From Halomonas sp. DQ26W (GTDB taxonomy: Bacteria; Pseudomonadota; Gammaproteobacteria; Pseudomonadales; Halomonadaceae): 38,412 nucleotides of DNA. The notes beneath the pieces were generated by a model. It saw only the letters and a list, made by a program, of their open reading frames with translations. It had not been told where the DNA came from and did no database searches. Within the stretch, counting starts at the first letter, position 1, and each line of letters opens with the position of its first letter. Below are positions 7,805-16,747 of this stretch, in pieces. Made by a program: the position numbers and the translations under genes. The stretch covers positions 1 to 38,412 of the forward strand of contig NZ_QPKI01000033.1 in assembly GCF_003339685.1 (NCBI RefSeq). The letters run 5' to 3'.

Positions 7805-8098
7805 ATGAAGCCGGCGTTGCGAGAACAGATATTGACGATCATTGCCGAGATACCGACGGGCCGTGTGACCACCTACGGGCGCATCGCGGCGATGACCGAC
7901 GGCGCCACGCCACGGCTGGTGGCCAGGGCGCTTCGGGATCTTCCGGAAGGACACGACCTGCCCTGGTTTCGCGTGATCACGGCGTCACGTCGTCTGGCCG
8001 ACCACCCTGGCGCCGTCGAACAGCGCGCTCGACTGCTCTCTGATGGCGTGTTGTTCGATGGCGGTGGGCGTGTCGCCAGCGAGGTCCTGTGGCCATGA
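7805..8098 (+). CDS. alkyltransferase-like protein (ATL / MGMT DNA-binding domain)
   Basis: This 97-residue protein is the DNA-binding domain of O6-alkylguanine-DNA alkyltransferases. ATL proteins bind O6-alkylguanine, flip it and hand the lesion to nucleotide excision repair, without alkyl transfer. The family features GRVTTYGRIA, the PRLVARAL helix with the arginine finger, and LPEGHDLPWFRV are visible. The alkyl-acceptor Cys of MGMT (PCHR) is Trp54, as in ATLs, but the following His is Phe55, whereas ATLs I know keep PWHR. The start is ATG 7805, 53 bases from and divergent to the start of the broken amidotransferase. The length fits the family (about 100). Confidence 0.9.
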   Translation: MKPALREQILTIIAEIPTGRVTTYGRIAAMTDGATPRLVARALRDLPEGHDLPWFRVITASRRLADHPGAVEQRARLLSDGVLFDGGGRVASEVLWP

Positions 8099-8153
8099 CC
8101 CCTCTGTCGCTCCTTGCGCTCACTCTCAGACCCTCATTTTGTGGAGAGAATCC

Positions 8154-8744
8154 ATGAGTCAGCCAACCGGCGGCTTCCATCAGCGCCTACAAGATCTTTC
8201 GCCGCCTCAACAGCAAGCTTTCATGGCAGCGCTGTGTGAGCGGCTGCTGCCTAACTATGCGCTCTATGCGCAGACGGCCGGCGATGGCAACCCAGCGGGC
8301 CTCAGGGCGATTCTCGACCTGGTATGGGAGCAACTGTCGGTCAAGGAGGCGCGCATCGACTTCGACCGCCAGGCCGAGAAGCTGGCCGAGCTGGAGCCGG
8401 CGGCGGACGACGATAGCTTCGGCACTCGCCGTGCGATGGAGGCGGTGGTGGCGCTGTCCGCGCTGCTGGATACGCTGCGCGGCGAGGCCCCCGAGGCGGT
8501 GCTTGAGGTCAGCCGCGTCTCCAAGGGCGGTGTGCGGGCCTTCATCGAGCTGATCGAAGGGGAGGAAGACGCGCAGCGCCTGGCGGCCCGCATCCGCGAG
8601 CATCCGCTGATGGCGGACGAGAACGACTTCCAGGACGCGGTGCTTGAAGCCGCTGAGGGCAAATTGGACCGTGATGCGCTCAAGGCGTTGCGCCGGCTGG
8701 GGCGCAACGAAGGAGTCAGCAACCTGGGTCTATCGCTGGATTGA
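8154..8744 (+). CDS. YjaG-like protein, DUF416 family
   Basis: The 196-residue cytoplasmic protein belongs to the DUF416/YjaG family, whose function is not established. Recognisable are the N-terminal segment on the pattern of QRLQDLSPPQQQAFMAALCERLLPNY (residues about 9-34), the central TRRAMEAVVALSALLDTL helix and VSKGGVRAFIEL. It looks all-helical, with an acidic centre. The ATG at 8154 is chosen because GGAGAG lies 6 nt upstream; the same frame is open further upstream but overlaps the ATL gene. It probably has its own promoter or reads through from the ATL gene (55-bp gap). It converges with the following minus-strand gene. Confidence 0.8.
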   Translation: MSQPTGGFHQRLQDLSPPQQQAFMAALCERLLPNYALYAQTAGDGNPAGLRAILDLVWEQLSVKEARIDFDRQAEKLAELEPAADDDSFGTRRAMEAVVALSALLDTLRGEAPEAVLEVSRVSKGGVRAFIELIEGEEDAQRLAARIREHPLMADENDFQDAVLEAAEGKLDRDALKALRRLGRNEGVSNLGLSLD

Positions 8745-8759
8745 GCTGATCAGGCTTCG

Positions 8760-9287
8760 CTAGAAACGGATGCCGCCGAGGACCATCGCGCCGGCGGTGC
8801 CGAAGACGATCAGGTCGGTCTCGAAGCGCCCCCACTGCATGCCCAGGCTGGGCATCGCTGCTGGTGAGGTGCCATAGCGGTTGAATGGGATATTGTCTTG
8901 ATACTCCCCCCGGTAGCCATGCAGCACGCCGGCGCTGAACTTGGCCCTGACGGTGATGTTCTCGGTGGGCTTCCAGAAGGGGAATTCACGTCCGGCATAG
9001 AGGTAAATGGCTTCCTGATCGAAGGAGTTGAGGAAGCGGGTGCCACCTACCAGCCAGCGCTGCGGATTGTGCAACTCAAGGCTGATCAGCTCCTGGTGAT
9101 TGTTGTGGTCGGGCTGTGGGCTGAAATGGCGGGTATAGAGGCTGGTCTGCAGCAGCACATGACTGACCTCCAGTTGTGGCGGCCAGGTCGGCTGCTGATT
9201 GGCCATCACCACCTTCCAAGGCAGCAGGAGAGCTAGCCCCAGGTGCACGGCGGCCAGCCGGCGAGTTCTCATCCATGCCGATGTCAC
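8760..9287 (-). CDS. probable outer-membrane protein of unknown function
   Basis: The product has about 175 residues, an N-terminal signal sequence (RRLAAVHLGLALLLPW, cleaved near VVMA) and a mature part rich in alternating hydrophobic and polar residues with many aromatics, as in small beta-barrels. It shows a YTRHFSPQPDHNNHQELI segment, LLHGYRGEYQDNIPFNRYG-type motifs (GVLHGYRGEYQDNIPFNRYG here) and a C-terminal aromatic (GGIRF) typical of outer-membrane proteins. Pseudomonad relatives carry the label sn-glycerol-3-phosphate transporter, which I regard as unsupported. The GTG at 9287 has GGAGAG 5 nt upstream; GTG 9293 and ATG 9272 are alternatives. It lies just downstream of hisF on the same strand and may be co-transcribed. 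Confidence 0.7.
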   Translation of the reverse strand: MTSAWMRTRRLAAVHLGLALLLPWKVVMANQQPTWPPQLEVSHVLLQTSLYTRHFSPQPDHNNHQELISLELHNPQRWLVGGTRFLNSFDQEAIYLYAGREFPFWKPTENITVRAKFSAGVLHGYRGEYQDNIPFNRYGTSPAAMPSLGMQWGRFETDLIVFGTAGAMVLGGIRF

Positions 9288-9309
9288 GATCACTCTCCAG
9301 GAATCACTG

Positions 9310-10083
9310 CTACAAACGCATTTCTATTCCGCGTTCGGCCATATAGCGCTTGGCCTCGGGAATGGTGTATTCGCCAAAGTGAAAGATGCTGGCCGCCAGC
9401 ACTGCATCGGCGCCACCTTCCAACACCCCTTCCACCAGGTGATCTAGCGTGCCGACACCGCCGGAGGCGATCACCGGCACGGTGACCGCCTCGCTGATGG
9501 CGTGCGTGACGCCCAGATCGAAGCCCGACTTGGTGCCGTCGCGATCCATGCTGGTCAGCAGCAACTCTCCGGCACCGTATTCGACCATCGTCTTAGCCCA
9601 CTCCACGGCGTCGAGCCCGGTCGGGCGGCGGCCACCGTGGGTGAATATCTCCCAGCGTGGCGGCTCGCCTTCGCTGGAGACCCGCTTGGCATCGATGGCC
9701 ACCACGATGCACTGGCTACCGAAGCGATCGGCGGCTTCGCGCACGAATTCCGGGTTGTTTACCGCAGCCGTATTGATTGACACCTTGTCGGCACCGGCAT
9801 TGAGCATGGTGCGAATGTCGTCGCAGGTACGGATGCCCCCGCCCACGGTCAGCGGAATGAACACCTCACCTGCGATGCGCTCGACCATTTCGACGGTGGT
9901 GTCGCGGTCCTCGTGGCTCGCCGTGATATCGAGAAAAGTGATCTCGTCGGCGCCCTGCAAGTTGTAGCGCTGGGCGATCTCCACCGGGTCGCCGGCATCG
10001 CGAATGCCGATGAAGTTGACGCCCTTGACCACGCGGCCGGCGTCGACATCGAGACAGGGGATGATACGCTTGGAAAGACCCAT
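9310..10083 (-). CDS. hisF: imidazole glycerol phosphate synthase, cyclase subunit
   Basis: HisF pairs with HisH to turn PRFAR and ammonia into imidazole glycerol phosphate and AICAR, joining histidine and purine synthesis. The 257-residue (beta/alpha)8 barrel is full length and carries [17 protein letters not shown] with catalytic Asp11, VVAIDAKR with the second catalytic Asp, and the phosphate-binding GGGIRT and [10 protein letters not shown] loops. GGGAG precedes the ATG. It is the last gene of hisB-hisH-hisA-hisF and lies only 4 bp behind hisA. Confidence 0.97.
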   Translation of the reverse strand: MGLSKRIIPCLDVDAGRVVKGVNFIGIRDAGDPVEIAQRYNLQGADEITFLDITASHEDRDTTVEMVERIAGEVFIPLTVGGGIRTCDDIRTMLNAGADKVSINTAAVNNPEFVREAADRFGSQCIVVAIDAKRVSSEGEPPRWEIFTHGGRRPTGLDAVEWAKTMVEYGAGELLLTSMDRDGTKSGFDLGVTHAISEAVTVPVIASGGVGTLDHLVEGVLEGGADAVLAASIFHFGEYTIPEAKRYMAERGIEMRL

Positions 10084-10087
10084 CTGT

Positions 10088-10846
10088 TCAGCTCCCGGCT
10101 CGGTCGAGCCCTGCAGTCAGTTCATCACATAGCCGCTGGCCTTCGGCCACGTCAAGGCTGCCCTCGTAGATGGCCCGGCCGGTGATGGCGCCGAGAATGC
10201 CGGGCTCGCCTGCGGCTATCAGGGCGTGCAGGTCGTCGAGGTTTGTCACGCCACCGGAGGCGATCACCGGCAGGCCGCCCTCGCGAGCAAGCTGGGCCGT
10301 GGCTTCGACATTGACGCCATTCATCATGCCGTCGCGGGCGATGTCGGTGTAGACGATGCTGGAGACCCCGTCGTCGGCGAAACGCTTGGCCAGGTCGGTG
10401 GCCTTGACGCTGGAGACCTCGGCCCAGCCGTCGGTGGCGACGAAGCCGTCACGGGCATCGAGGCCGACGATGACATGGCCCGGGAAGGCGCGGCACATCT
10501 TGCCGACGAAGGCAGGCTCCTTGACGGCCTTGGTGCCGATGATCACGTAGGAGACCCCGGCGGATAGGTAGTGCTCGATGGTATCCGCGGAGCGGATGCC
10601 GCCGCCGATCTGGATCGGCAATTCAGGCCAGCGCCGGGCGATGGCAGTCACTGCCTCGCCGTTGACCGGCTTGCCTTCGAAGGCACCGTTGAGGTCGACC
10701 AGGTGCAGGCGGCGCGCACCGGCCTCGACCCAGCGCGCTGCCATGGCTACCGGGTCGTCACCGTAGGTCGTGGCGTCATCCATGCGCCCCTGCTTGAGGC
10801 GGACGCACTTTCCGTCCTTGAGATCGATGGCGGGTATTACTAGCAT
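10088..10846 (-). CDS. hisA: ProFAR isomerase (HisA)
   Basis: HisA performs the Amadori rearrangement of ProFAR to PRFAR, the step before HisF/HisH. The 252-residue barrel has [24 protein letters not shown] N-terminus with catalytic Asp8, IVGLDARDG with the second catalytic Asp, and the two phosphate loops QIGGGIRS and ASGGVTN. GAGGA lies before the ATG. It sits between hisH (87-bp gap) and hisF (4-bp gap). Confidence 0.97.
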   Translation of the reverse strand: MLVIPAIDLKDGKCVRLKQGRMDDATTYGDDPVAMAARWVEAGARRLHLVDLNGAFEGKPVNGEAVTAIARRWPELPIQIGGGIRSADTIEHYLSAGVSYVIIGTKAVKEPAFVGKMCRAFPGHVIVGLDARDGFVATDGWAEVSSVKATDLAKRFADDGVSSIVYTDIARDGMMNGVNVEATAQLAREGGLPVIASGGVTNLDDLHALIAAGEPGILGAITGRAIYEGSLDVAEGQRLCDELTAGLDRAGS

Positions 10847-10933
10847 GTCAGTGTCCTCGGTTGGCGCAGTAGAGGGCGCCTGTGGTCGATGGTTCGTCGT
10901 CGAGCCTGCCGGACAAGGCCCCGCGCAACTGCG

Positions 10934-11575
10934 TCAGGGCATCCAGTTGATGAAGTTTTCCAGCAGCCTGAGCCCGGCCCGGGAACTTTTTTCCGGGTGA
11001 AACTGGACGGCAAAGGTGGCATCGCGCCCGATGGCGACATGGGCGTTGACCCGGCCATACTCGGTGGTGCCGAACACCGTGGCGTCGTCACTGGCCTCGG
11101 CGTAATAGCTGTGCACGAAATAGAAGTGCTCGTTCTGATCGATGCCCTTCCATAGCGGATGGTCGTGATGCTGATGCACCAGGTTCCAGCCCATGTGCGG
11201 CACTTTGAGACGTAGATCGTTGGCATCGCGCATATCGGCCGGGAAGTGCCTCACATCACCGGGGAGGAAGCCCAGGCAGGCGATGCCGCCGTTCTCCTCG
11301 CTGTGATCGAGCAGCATTTGCTGTCCAACACAGATGCCCAGCAGCGGCTTGCTCTGGCTGGCCAGCAGTTCCTGGACGAGGCCACGCAACTCGGTCTTTT
11401 CCAGTTCACCCATGCAGTCGCGGATGGCGCCCTGGCCCGGCAACACCAGGCGAGTGGCACCGCGGATGCAGCGAGGGTCGCGGGTGATGATCACATGCTC
11501 GTGGGTGACGTGCTCCAGGGCTTTGGCAACCGAATGCAGATTGCCCATCCCGTAATCGATGACGGCAATGGTCAT
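10934..11575 (-). CDS. hisH: imidazole glycerol phosphate synthase, glutaminase subunit
   Basis: HisH is the class I glutamine amidotransferase that feeds ammonia into HisF. The 213-residue protein has the oxyanion-side LPGQGAI motif, the nucleophile Cys82 in GICVGQQML, and His193/Glu195 in QFHPEKS, so the triad is complete. GAGGAG lies 5-6 nt before the ATG. It is 29 bp downstream of hisB. Confidence 0.97.
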   Translation of the reverse strand: MTIAVIDYGMGNLHSVAKALEHVTHEHVIITRDPRCIRGATRLVLPGQGAIRDCMGELEKTELRGLVQELLASQSKPLLGICVGQQMLLDHSEENGGIACLGFLPGDVRHFPADMRDANDLRLKVPHMGWNLVHQHHDHPLWKGIDQNEHFYFVHSYYAEASDDATVFGTTEYGRVNAHVAIGRDATFAVQFHPEKSSRAGLRLLENFINWMP

Positions 11576-11604
11576 GAAGGCTCCTCAGTTTTCGGTCGTC
11601 GCAA

Positions 11605-12198
11605 CTACAGACAGCCCTTGGTGGACGGCATCTGGCCGGCCATGCGCGGGTCCGGCTCAACGGCCATGCGCAGCGCGCGACCGAAGGCCTTGAAGATGGT
11701 TTCCGCCTGATGGTGGGCATTGAAGCCCTTCAGGTTGTCGATATGCAGCGTGACCCGGGCATGATTGACGAAGCCCTGGAAGAACTCCCAGAACAGCTGG
11801 GTGTCCAGGCGACCGATGGTGGCGCGGGTGAACTCGATATCCATGAACAGCCCGGGGCGGCCAGAGAAGTCTATCACGACCCGGGAGAGCGCTTCGTCCA
11901 GCGGTACATAGGCATGGCCATAGCGGCGAATGCCGCTCTTGTCGCCGATCGCCTGGGCAAACGCCTGGCCGAGAGTGATGCCGAGATCTTCTACGGTATG
12001 ATGATCGTCGATATGCAGGTCGCCCACGGCCTTGATGTCCAGGTCGACCAGGCCGTGACGTGCCACCTGATCGAGCATGTGGTCGAGGAAGGGGACGCCG
12101 GTCTCACAGGCCAGCCGGCCTTCGCCATCGAGATTGACGGTCACCGTGATCTGGGTTTCCTGGGTGTCACGGGTTACCGTGGCGATTCGCTCGGACAT
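11605..12198 (-). CDS. hisB: imidazoleglycerol-phosphate dehydratase
   Basis: HisB removes water from imidazole glycerol phosphate to give imidazole acetol phosphate, the substrate of HisC. At 197 residues it is the monofunctional form, with no fused histidinol phosphatase. The manganese-binding histidine clusters appear as [21 protein letters not shown] and [15 protein letters not shown]. The ATG at 12198 gives the canonical [15 protein letters not shown] start and follows GAGAGAGAG. A longer in-frame reading from 12330 would add 44 residues of non-conserved sequence across the promoter area and is rejected. It heads the hisBHAF cluster. Confidence 0.97.
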   Translation of the reverse strand: MSERIATVTRDTQETQITVTVNLDGEGRLACETGVPFLDHMLDQVARHGLVDLDIKAVGDLHIDDHHTVEDLGITLGQAFAQAIGDKSGIRRYGHAYVPLDEALSRVVIDFSGRPGLFMDIEFTRATIGRLDTQLFWEFFQGFVNHARVTLHIDNLKGFNAHHQAETIFKAFGRALRMAVEPDPRMAGQMPSTKGCL

Positions 12199-12306
12199 GT
12201 CGGACTCTCTCTCGCGCTTTCGCGCGTCGGCATGGGTGGGCCCGGAAGGCCCTGACGGTACGGCTACCGGGCAGGCAAGACGGTGCTTGCCATCATGGGG
12301 CCGTTC

Positions 12307-12312
12307 ATTATA
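12307..12312 (-). promoter_or_regulatory. candidate -10 element of the his cluster promoter
   Basis: On the minus strand a perfect TATAAT lies 109 bp upstream of the hisB start, in the only gap between hisB and the divergent acetyltransferase gene. No good -35 is found at 16-18 bp; the nearest TTG (TTGTAG) is 21 bp away. The call therefore rests on the -10 hexamer and position. Confidence 0.4.
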
Positions 12313-12387
12313 GAGAATCGAGCCCCCCATCCGCTACAATGCGCCCATCACAGCGGCGGCCCGAGCCGCGGCCCAGGGAGATCCACC

Positions 12388-12843
12388 ATGCCGGTTACGC
12401 TTCATATCGTCGATCACGCCGCCTGGGCGTCGGAGGCGCAGGTTCGGCACGACCTGCCGCGCATCTATGCCGATGCACCGGTTGAGCGGCTCTCCGGGCC
12501 GGTGGATGACTTCATCCATCACCATCTCGAGGCTGGCCATTTCTTTGGCTGTGCACGCTTCAACGAGCGCCTGCTGGGTGCTGTTGCCGTGCGTGCCGAC
12601 ACCGAAGCGTGGTGGCTATCGGAACTCTGCGTGCGCAAGACCACACGAAGACGTGGCGTGGGCTCCCGGCTGTTGGCACTGGTCAGCAGTGCCGCGGCCG
12701 AACGGGGGCTCGGCCTGCGAGCCCCCGCCTCCCAGCTGCCGATGGCCGACCAACTGCTGCTTTCCCGGCTGGGCTATCGCCTGCACGCAGCCGGAAACTA
12801 CTTTGAACTGGCTCTACCGCTGCAAGGAGGCGGTAAACGATGA
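12388..12843 (+). CDS. GNAT-fold protein, PanZ/PanM-like
   Basis: The 151-residue protein has a GNAT acyltransferase fold with an acetyl-CoA pyrophosphate loop RRRGVG at 87-92. CARFNERLLGAVAV followed by LCVRKTTRRRGVGSRLL closely resembles PanZ/PanM, which binds acetyl-CoA and triggers self-cleavage of the aspartate decarboxylase precursor PanD in pantothenate synthesis. It is longer than E. coli PanZ (about 127), and panD is not in the window, so a plain N-acetyltransferase is possible. The start is ATG 12388 with AGGGAG 8 nt upstream. Its stop overlaps asmA by 4 bp, implying coupled translation. Confidence 0.65.
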   Translation: MPVTLHIVDHAAWASEAQVRHDLPRIYADAPVERLSGPVDDFIHHHLEAGHFFGCARFNERLLGAVAVRADTEAWWLSELCVRKTTRRRGVGSRLLALVSSAAAERGLGLRAPASQLPMADQLLLSRLGYRLHAAGNYFELALPLQGGGKR

Positions 12844-15185
12844 AGCGACTCTTGCAAACCCTACTGGCGGCCATTGGCGTACTGGGCGTGGTAGTGGTGG
12901 CTGCCGTGGTCTACGTTACTACCTTTCTCGACCCCGAAGACTTCAAGCCGCGTCTGATTGAGGTGGTGCGCGAGCACAGTGGCATGGAGCTGACGCTGAA
13001 CGGGCCGCTGTCCTGGTCGTTCTATCCTCGGCTGGGGGTGAGCGTGGAGCGAGTGGAGAGCCACTTGCCCGAGCAGGAGCCGACTGCGCCTCCCTTCCTG
13101 GCCTTCGACAAGGCCGAGGTGAGCCTGGCATTTGCCCCGCTGTTACGTGGCGAAATCGGCATCGAAGGCCTTACCCTGGACGGCATGCAGCTTCGGCTGG
13201 AGCGAGATGAACAAGGGCAGGGCAACTGGGAACCGCTGCTGCAACGCCTGGATGAACGGCGTGAGGGCGCCGAGTCGGCGCTTGCACCAGCCAGTGCAGG
13301 GCCCAACCTGGAAGGCAGCAACCTGGCCGTGGCGCTGAACATCGCCAACGTCCAGGTACGCAACGGTGCTGTCCGCTTTCGTGATCTGGCGGCAAAGAGC
13401 GAGTGGATGCTCGAGGACGTCAGCCTATCCGGCACCAACGTCAATCCGGAGCGCGCCTTTCCCCTCAAGGCCTCCTTCACCCTGACTTCCTACGGGACGC
13501 TGGACTGGCGAGAACTCGAGCGAACGCCGGGGTTGGCCAGCACGATTTCCCTCGAGGGCCGGATGCGCCTGGCTCTCGCCGAGCGACGCTATGTCATGGA
13601 AGGCTTGAAGCTGAACACATCGACCCGTCTGGGTGGTGTGCAGGGTCGTCAGCAGGCTGACCTGACCGGACAGCAGTTGGTACTGGACCTGTCACGCCAG
13701 CACATGCAGTTGCAGGAGGGGCGCCTGGAAGGCAGCGTACAGCATCCTCGGATGGGGGAGTCGGCCATTCCGTTGGTGCTGGCCTTCGCCATGGAGGCGG
13801 ATCTGGCGGAGAGCACGGCTCAACTGCGCGATTTGTTACTCACCGGCCCCGACAATCTGCGGCTAAGCGGCAATCTCAACCTGGCAGGGTTGGACAGCGC
13901 CCCTTCCTACAGCGGCCAGGTCAGCCTGGCACCCCTGTCGCTACGTCCCTGGCTTGAGCGTATCGATCGGTTACCCGCCATGGCCGGTCCCCAGGCGCTC
14001 TCCGACGTGGCATTGACCAGTCCCATACGCGGTGACCTGAGCCAGGCCGAGCTCTCCGGCCTGACGCTGGTGCTCGACGACAGCACATTCACTGGCCGGC
14101 TGGGCATGGGCTTCGACGGCCGTATGCTGGCGCTGGTCCTGCAGGGTGACAGCCTGAATCTGGACGATTACCTGCCTCCGCCGGATGCCGCTGAACAGAG
14201 CGCCTCCCAGCGCGGCTTCTTCGGTATCCGCCAGGCCCATGCCGGCGATGCCGCGCCGCTGGCCCCGGTGGAGTGGCTGTCCGAGTTGACCCTCGATGGC
14301 GGCGTCGAACTCGAGGGCATGCAACTGGGTAGGCTCGACTTCACCAGCGTGGACCTGGTGATGTCTGGCGGCGATGGCCTCCAGCGCCTGGATCGGTTCG
14401 CCGCCAAGCTCTATGGCGGCGAGCTCAGGGCGAGCGGTGAACTCGACCTGACGCGTGACCCGATACGCTGGCAGTTGACCCCCGAGCTCTCCCGTGTGCG
14501 CCTGGAGCCGCTGCTGCAGGCGCTTGCCAGGGACGAGGAGCCGTCCCCTCTGCGTGGACGCCTTTCCCTCGAGGGTGTGCTGGAGTCGCGCTACAACACC
14601 TTGCCTGCACTCAGGCGCAACCTGGACGGACGTTTGAGTGGCCATATCGACGAGGGAGCGGTACTCAACGTCAACGTCTCCGAAGAGCTGTGTACCCTGG
14701 CAGCCATGGTCGAGGGCAAGGAAATCGACCGCGACTGGAGCGATGACACCCGCTTCGAGCGTGCCGAGGCCAGCCTGAGCATCAGCGACGGTGTTGCCCG
14801 CAGCGAGAGCATTCTGGTCGCCATTCCCGGGATCGACATGGATGGTGAGGGAGAGCTGGACCTGGTCACCGAGCGCTTCGACCTGCGCGCCGCGGCACGC
14901 TTCATCGACGGTGCCGAGGCGGCCTGCTCGGTCAATCCGCGGCTGGAGCGTGTGCCCCTGCCGGTTCGCTGCTCGGGCGAGCTTGGCGGCGACAGCAGCG
15001 AGTGGTGCCGCTTCGACCGCAATGCCTTCCAGGCCACTCTGGTCGAGCTGCTGCGTGACGAAGTATCGCGCCGTGCCGGGGGCGAGATCGAGCGTCGCCT
15101 GGAGCGTCCCCTGGAGCGACTCGACGAGCGTCTGGGTGAAGACGGCAAGGAACTTCGTGATGCACTGCGCGGTCTATTCAACTGA
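12840..15185 (+). CDS. asmA: AsmA family protein
   Basis: This is a 781-residue AsmA-type protein: one N-terminal transmembrane anchor (about residues 5-27), then LDPEDFKPRLIEVV and GPLSWSFYPRLGVSVE typical of the AsmA N-terminal domain, and a long periplasmic beta-rich region. AsmA-like proteins are thought to be bridge-type lipid carriers between the membranes and affect outer-membrane composition. The charged C-terminus (about the last 60 residues, many Arg/Glu, e.g. RRLERPLERLDERLGEDGKE) may form a coiled coil. The asmA-mutY-yggX order next to his genes is conserved in pseudomonads. A strong terminator follows. Confidence 0.9.
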   Translation: MKRLLQTLLAAIGVLGVVVVAAVVYVTTFLDPEDFKPRLIEVVREHSGMELTLNGPLSWSFYPRLGVSVERVESHLPEQEPTAPPFLAFDKAEVSLAFAPLLRGEIGIEGLTLDGMQLRLERDEQGQGNWEPLLQRLDERREGAESALAPASAGPNLEGSNLAVALNIANVQVRNGAVRFRDLAAKSEWMLEDVSLSGTNVNPERAFPLKASFTLTSYGTLDWRELERTPGLASTISLEGRMRLALAERRYVMEGLKLNTSTRLGGVQGRQQADLTGQQLVLDLSRQHMQLQEGRLEGSVQHPRMGESAIPLVLAFAMEADLAESTAQLRDLLLTGPDNLRLSGNLNLAGLDSAPSYSGQVSLAPLSLRPWLERIDRLPAMAGPQALSDVALTSPIRGDLSQAELSGLTLVLDDSTFTGRLGMGFDGRMLALVLQGDSLNLDDYLPPPDAAEQSASQRGFFGIRQAHAGDAAPLAPVEWLSELTLDGGVELEGMQLGRLDFTSVDLVMSGGDGLQRLDRFAAKLYGGELRASGELDLTRDPIRWQLTPELSRVRLEPLLQALARDEEPSPLRGRLSLEGVLESRYNTLPALRRNLDGRLSGHIDEGAVLNVNVSEELCTLAAMVEGKEIDRDWSDDTRFERAEASLSISDGVARSESILVAIPGIDMDGEGELDLVTERFDLRAAARFIDGAEAACSVNPRLERVPLPVRCSGELGGDSSEWCRFDRNAFQATLVELLRDEVSRRAGGEIERRLERPLERLDERLGEDGKELRDALRGLFN

Positions 15186-15206
15186 GCATCAAGCAAGTCA
15201 GTTTTT

Positions 15207-15236
15207 GCGCCGACTCACCTAGTCGGCGCTTTTTTT
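15207..15236 (+). terminator. rho-independent terminator after asmA
   Basis: GCGCCGACT and AGTCGGCGC form a perfect 9-bp stem with a CACCT loop, followed by seven T. It starts 22 nt after the asmA stop and separates asmA from mutY. Confidence 0.93.
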
Positions 15237-15293
15237 CGTGCTGCTTTTCTTGTGCGGCTTATCTTGTGTTTTGCTTTGGGGGTGGTTAAACCG

Positions 15294-16385
15294 ATGACAG
15301 AGATGCCGACGCCGGTCCTTCCCCCAGGAGAATTCCAGCGCCGCCTGCTGGACTGGTTCGAGCGCCATGGACGGCATGATCTGCCCTGGCAGCAGGAGCG
15401 CTCGCCCTACCGCGTATGGGTATCGGAAATCATGCTGCAGCAGACCCAGGTTGCCACGGTGATTCCCTATTTCGAGCGCTTCATGTCACGCTTTCCTGAT
15501 GTCGCCGCTCTGGCCAGGGCAGAGCAGGACGCGGTGCTGCATCTCTGGACAGGGCTTGGCTATTACGCCCGTGGGCGCAACCTGCACAAGGCGGCCCGTG
15601 CGATCATCGAGCGCCATGGCGGCCAGTTGCCGCTGGAACTCGAGTCGTTGTCAGAACTGCCTGGGATCGGGCGCTCCACGGCCGGCGCGATCATCGCCCA
15701 GAGCAGCGGCCGGCGGGCGGTGATTCTCGACGGTAACGTCAAGCGCAGTCTGGCCCGCTTGCACGCCGTGGAGGGGTGGCCGGGCCGGACGCCCGTGTCC
15801 CGTCGGCTCTGGGCCCTGGCCGACCATTACACCCCTGACGAACGCCTGGTCGACTACACCCAGGCGATGATGGACTTCGGCGCGACCCTGTGTCGGCGTG
15901 GACAACCCGACTGTGTGGCCTGCCCCTTCGCCGATGTCTGCGTGGCCCGCGGCAGGGGCGAGGAGCGCCGCTTTCCCGAATCGAAGCCCCGCAAGGCGCT
16001 GCCAACACGCACCACCCGGATGCTGTTGCTGCAGGACGCCGAGGGGCGCGTGCTGCTCGAGCAGCGTCCCTCCAGCGGTCTCTGGGGTGGCCTCTGGGGC
16101 CTGCCCCAGTTCGACGACATCGAGACACTCGAGGCCTGGCTGGACAGTCACGTACCGGGCGCCGAGCTCGGCCGCGCCTGGTCACCCTTCAGTCATGTCT
16201 TCAGCCACTTTCGCCTGGAAATCACGCCGCAGCCGGCCCATTGCCGTGCCCCGTTCGCCGTTAGCGAGTCGCGCTGCTGGTACGATCCTGGCAATCCTGC
16301 CAGCATCGGGCTGGCTGCACCGGTCAAGTCGTTACTGATGAGTTCCAGGCCATTAACGTTTCAGAAACAGGGAGAGCCACCATGA
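15294..16385 (+). CDS. mutY: A/G-specific adenine glycosylase
   Basis: MutY removes adenine paired with 8-oxoguanine. The 363-residue product has the HhH-GPD domain with catalytic Glu45 in EIMLQQTQV and Asp146 in DGNVKRSL, the HhH hairpin LPGIGRSTAGAI, the 4Fe-4S ligands Cys200, Cys207, Cys210 and Cys216, and a C-terminal NUDIX-like domain for 8-oxoG recognition (LEQRPSSGLWGGLWGLPQF). ATG 15294 has GGGGGTGG about 8 nt upstream; an in-frame ATG at 15252 lies close to the terminator tail and adds non-conserved residues. The stop overlaps yggX by 4 bp. Confidence 0.97.
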   Translation: MTEMPTPVLPPGEFQRRLLDWFERHGRHDLPWQQERSPYRVWVSEIMLQQTQVATVIPYFERFMSRFPDVAALARAEQDAVLHLWTGLGYYARGRNLHKAARAIIERHGGQLPLELESLSELPGIGRSTAGAIIAQSSGRRAVILDGNVKRSLARLHAVEGWPGRTPVSRRLWALADHYTPDERLVDYTQAMMDFGATLCRRGQPDCVACPFADVCVARGRGEERRFPESKPRKALPTRTTRMLLLQDAEGRVLLEQRPSSGLWGGLWGLPQFDDIETLEAWLDSHVPGAELGRAWSPFSHVFSHFRLEITPQPAHCRAPFAVSESRCWYDPGNPASIGLAAPVKSLLMSSRPLTFQKQGEPP

Positions 16386-16654
16386 GCAGCACCGTATTCT
16401 GCCGCAAGTATCAGCAGGAGCTGGAAGCATTGCCCTTTCCGCCGCTGCCGGGCAAGAAGGGGCAGGACATCCAGCAAAATGTCTCTAAAAAGGCCTGGGA
16501 GGAGTGGCAGGCACTGCAGACCCGCCTGATCAACGAAAAACACCTCAACATGCTCGACCCCGAGGCGCGCAGCTACCTGAACGAGCAGATGGGGCGCTTC
16601 CTCGACAATCGCGAGACCGACCAGGCCGAGGGCTACATCCCGCGGGACCAGTGA
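16382..16654 (+). CDS. yggX: YggX, Fe(II) trafficking / oxidative damage protection protein
   Basis: This 90-residue cytoplasmic protein matches YggX along its whole length: MSSTVFCRKYQQE with the conserved Cys7, FPPLPGKKGQDI, VSKKAWEEWQ and LNEQMGRFL. YggX protects Fe-S enzymes from oxidative damage and lowers free Fe(II). Its coupling with mutY, whose product holds a 4Fe-4S cluster, is conserved in enterobacteria and pseudomonads. It is translated from an ATG overlapping the mutY stop. Confidence 0.96.
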   Translation: MSSTVFCRKYQQELEALPFPPLPGKKGQDIQQNVSKKAWEEWQALQTRLINEKHLNMLDPEARSYLNEQMGRFLDNRETDQAEGYIPRDQ

Positions 16655-16702
16655 GCGTGCGGGCACCGATGCCATTTCGCCATCTTCATGAAACGGAAGG
16701 GC

Positions 16703-16731
16703 TTGACGCCTAAGGCCGTATCTTGTTTAAT
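16703..16731 (+). promoter_or_regulatory. sigma-70 promoter of the tRNA operon
   Basis: TTGACG (16703-16708) and TTTAAT (16726-16731) are separated by exactly 17 bp and lie 16 bp before the first tRNA gene. The sequence around +1 (CGCACCG) is GC-rich like the discriminator of stable-RNA promoters, which suggests stringent control. Confidence 0.75.
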
Positions 16732-16747
16732 ACGCACCGTTGGCAGC

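Noticed and set aside
7675..7872. 65-codon minus-strand frame as a small protein
   Set aside because: Its last 25 codons are the N-terminus of the deleted amidotransferase; the rest overlaps the opposite-strand ATL gene, so it was recorded as part of the pseudogene only.
12199..12330. Extended hisB N-terminus
   Set aside because: The extra 44 residues are not conserved and cover the TATAAT element and the GAGAGAGAG ribosome binding site before ATG 12198.
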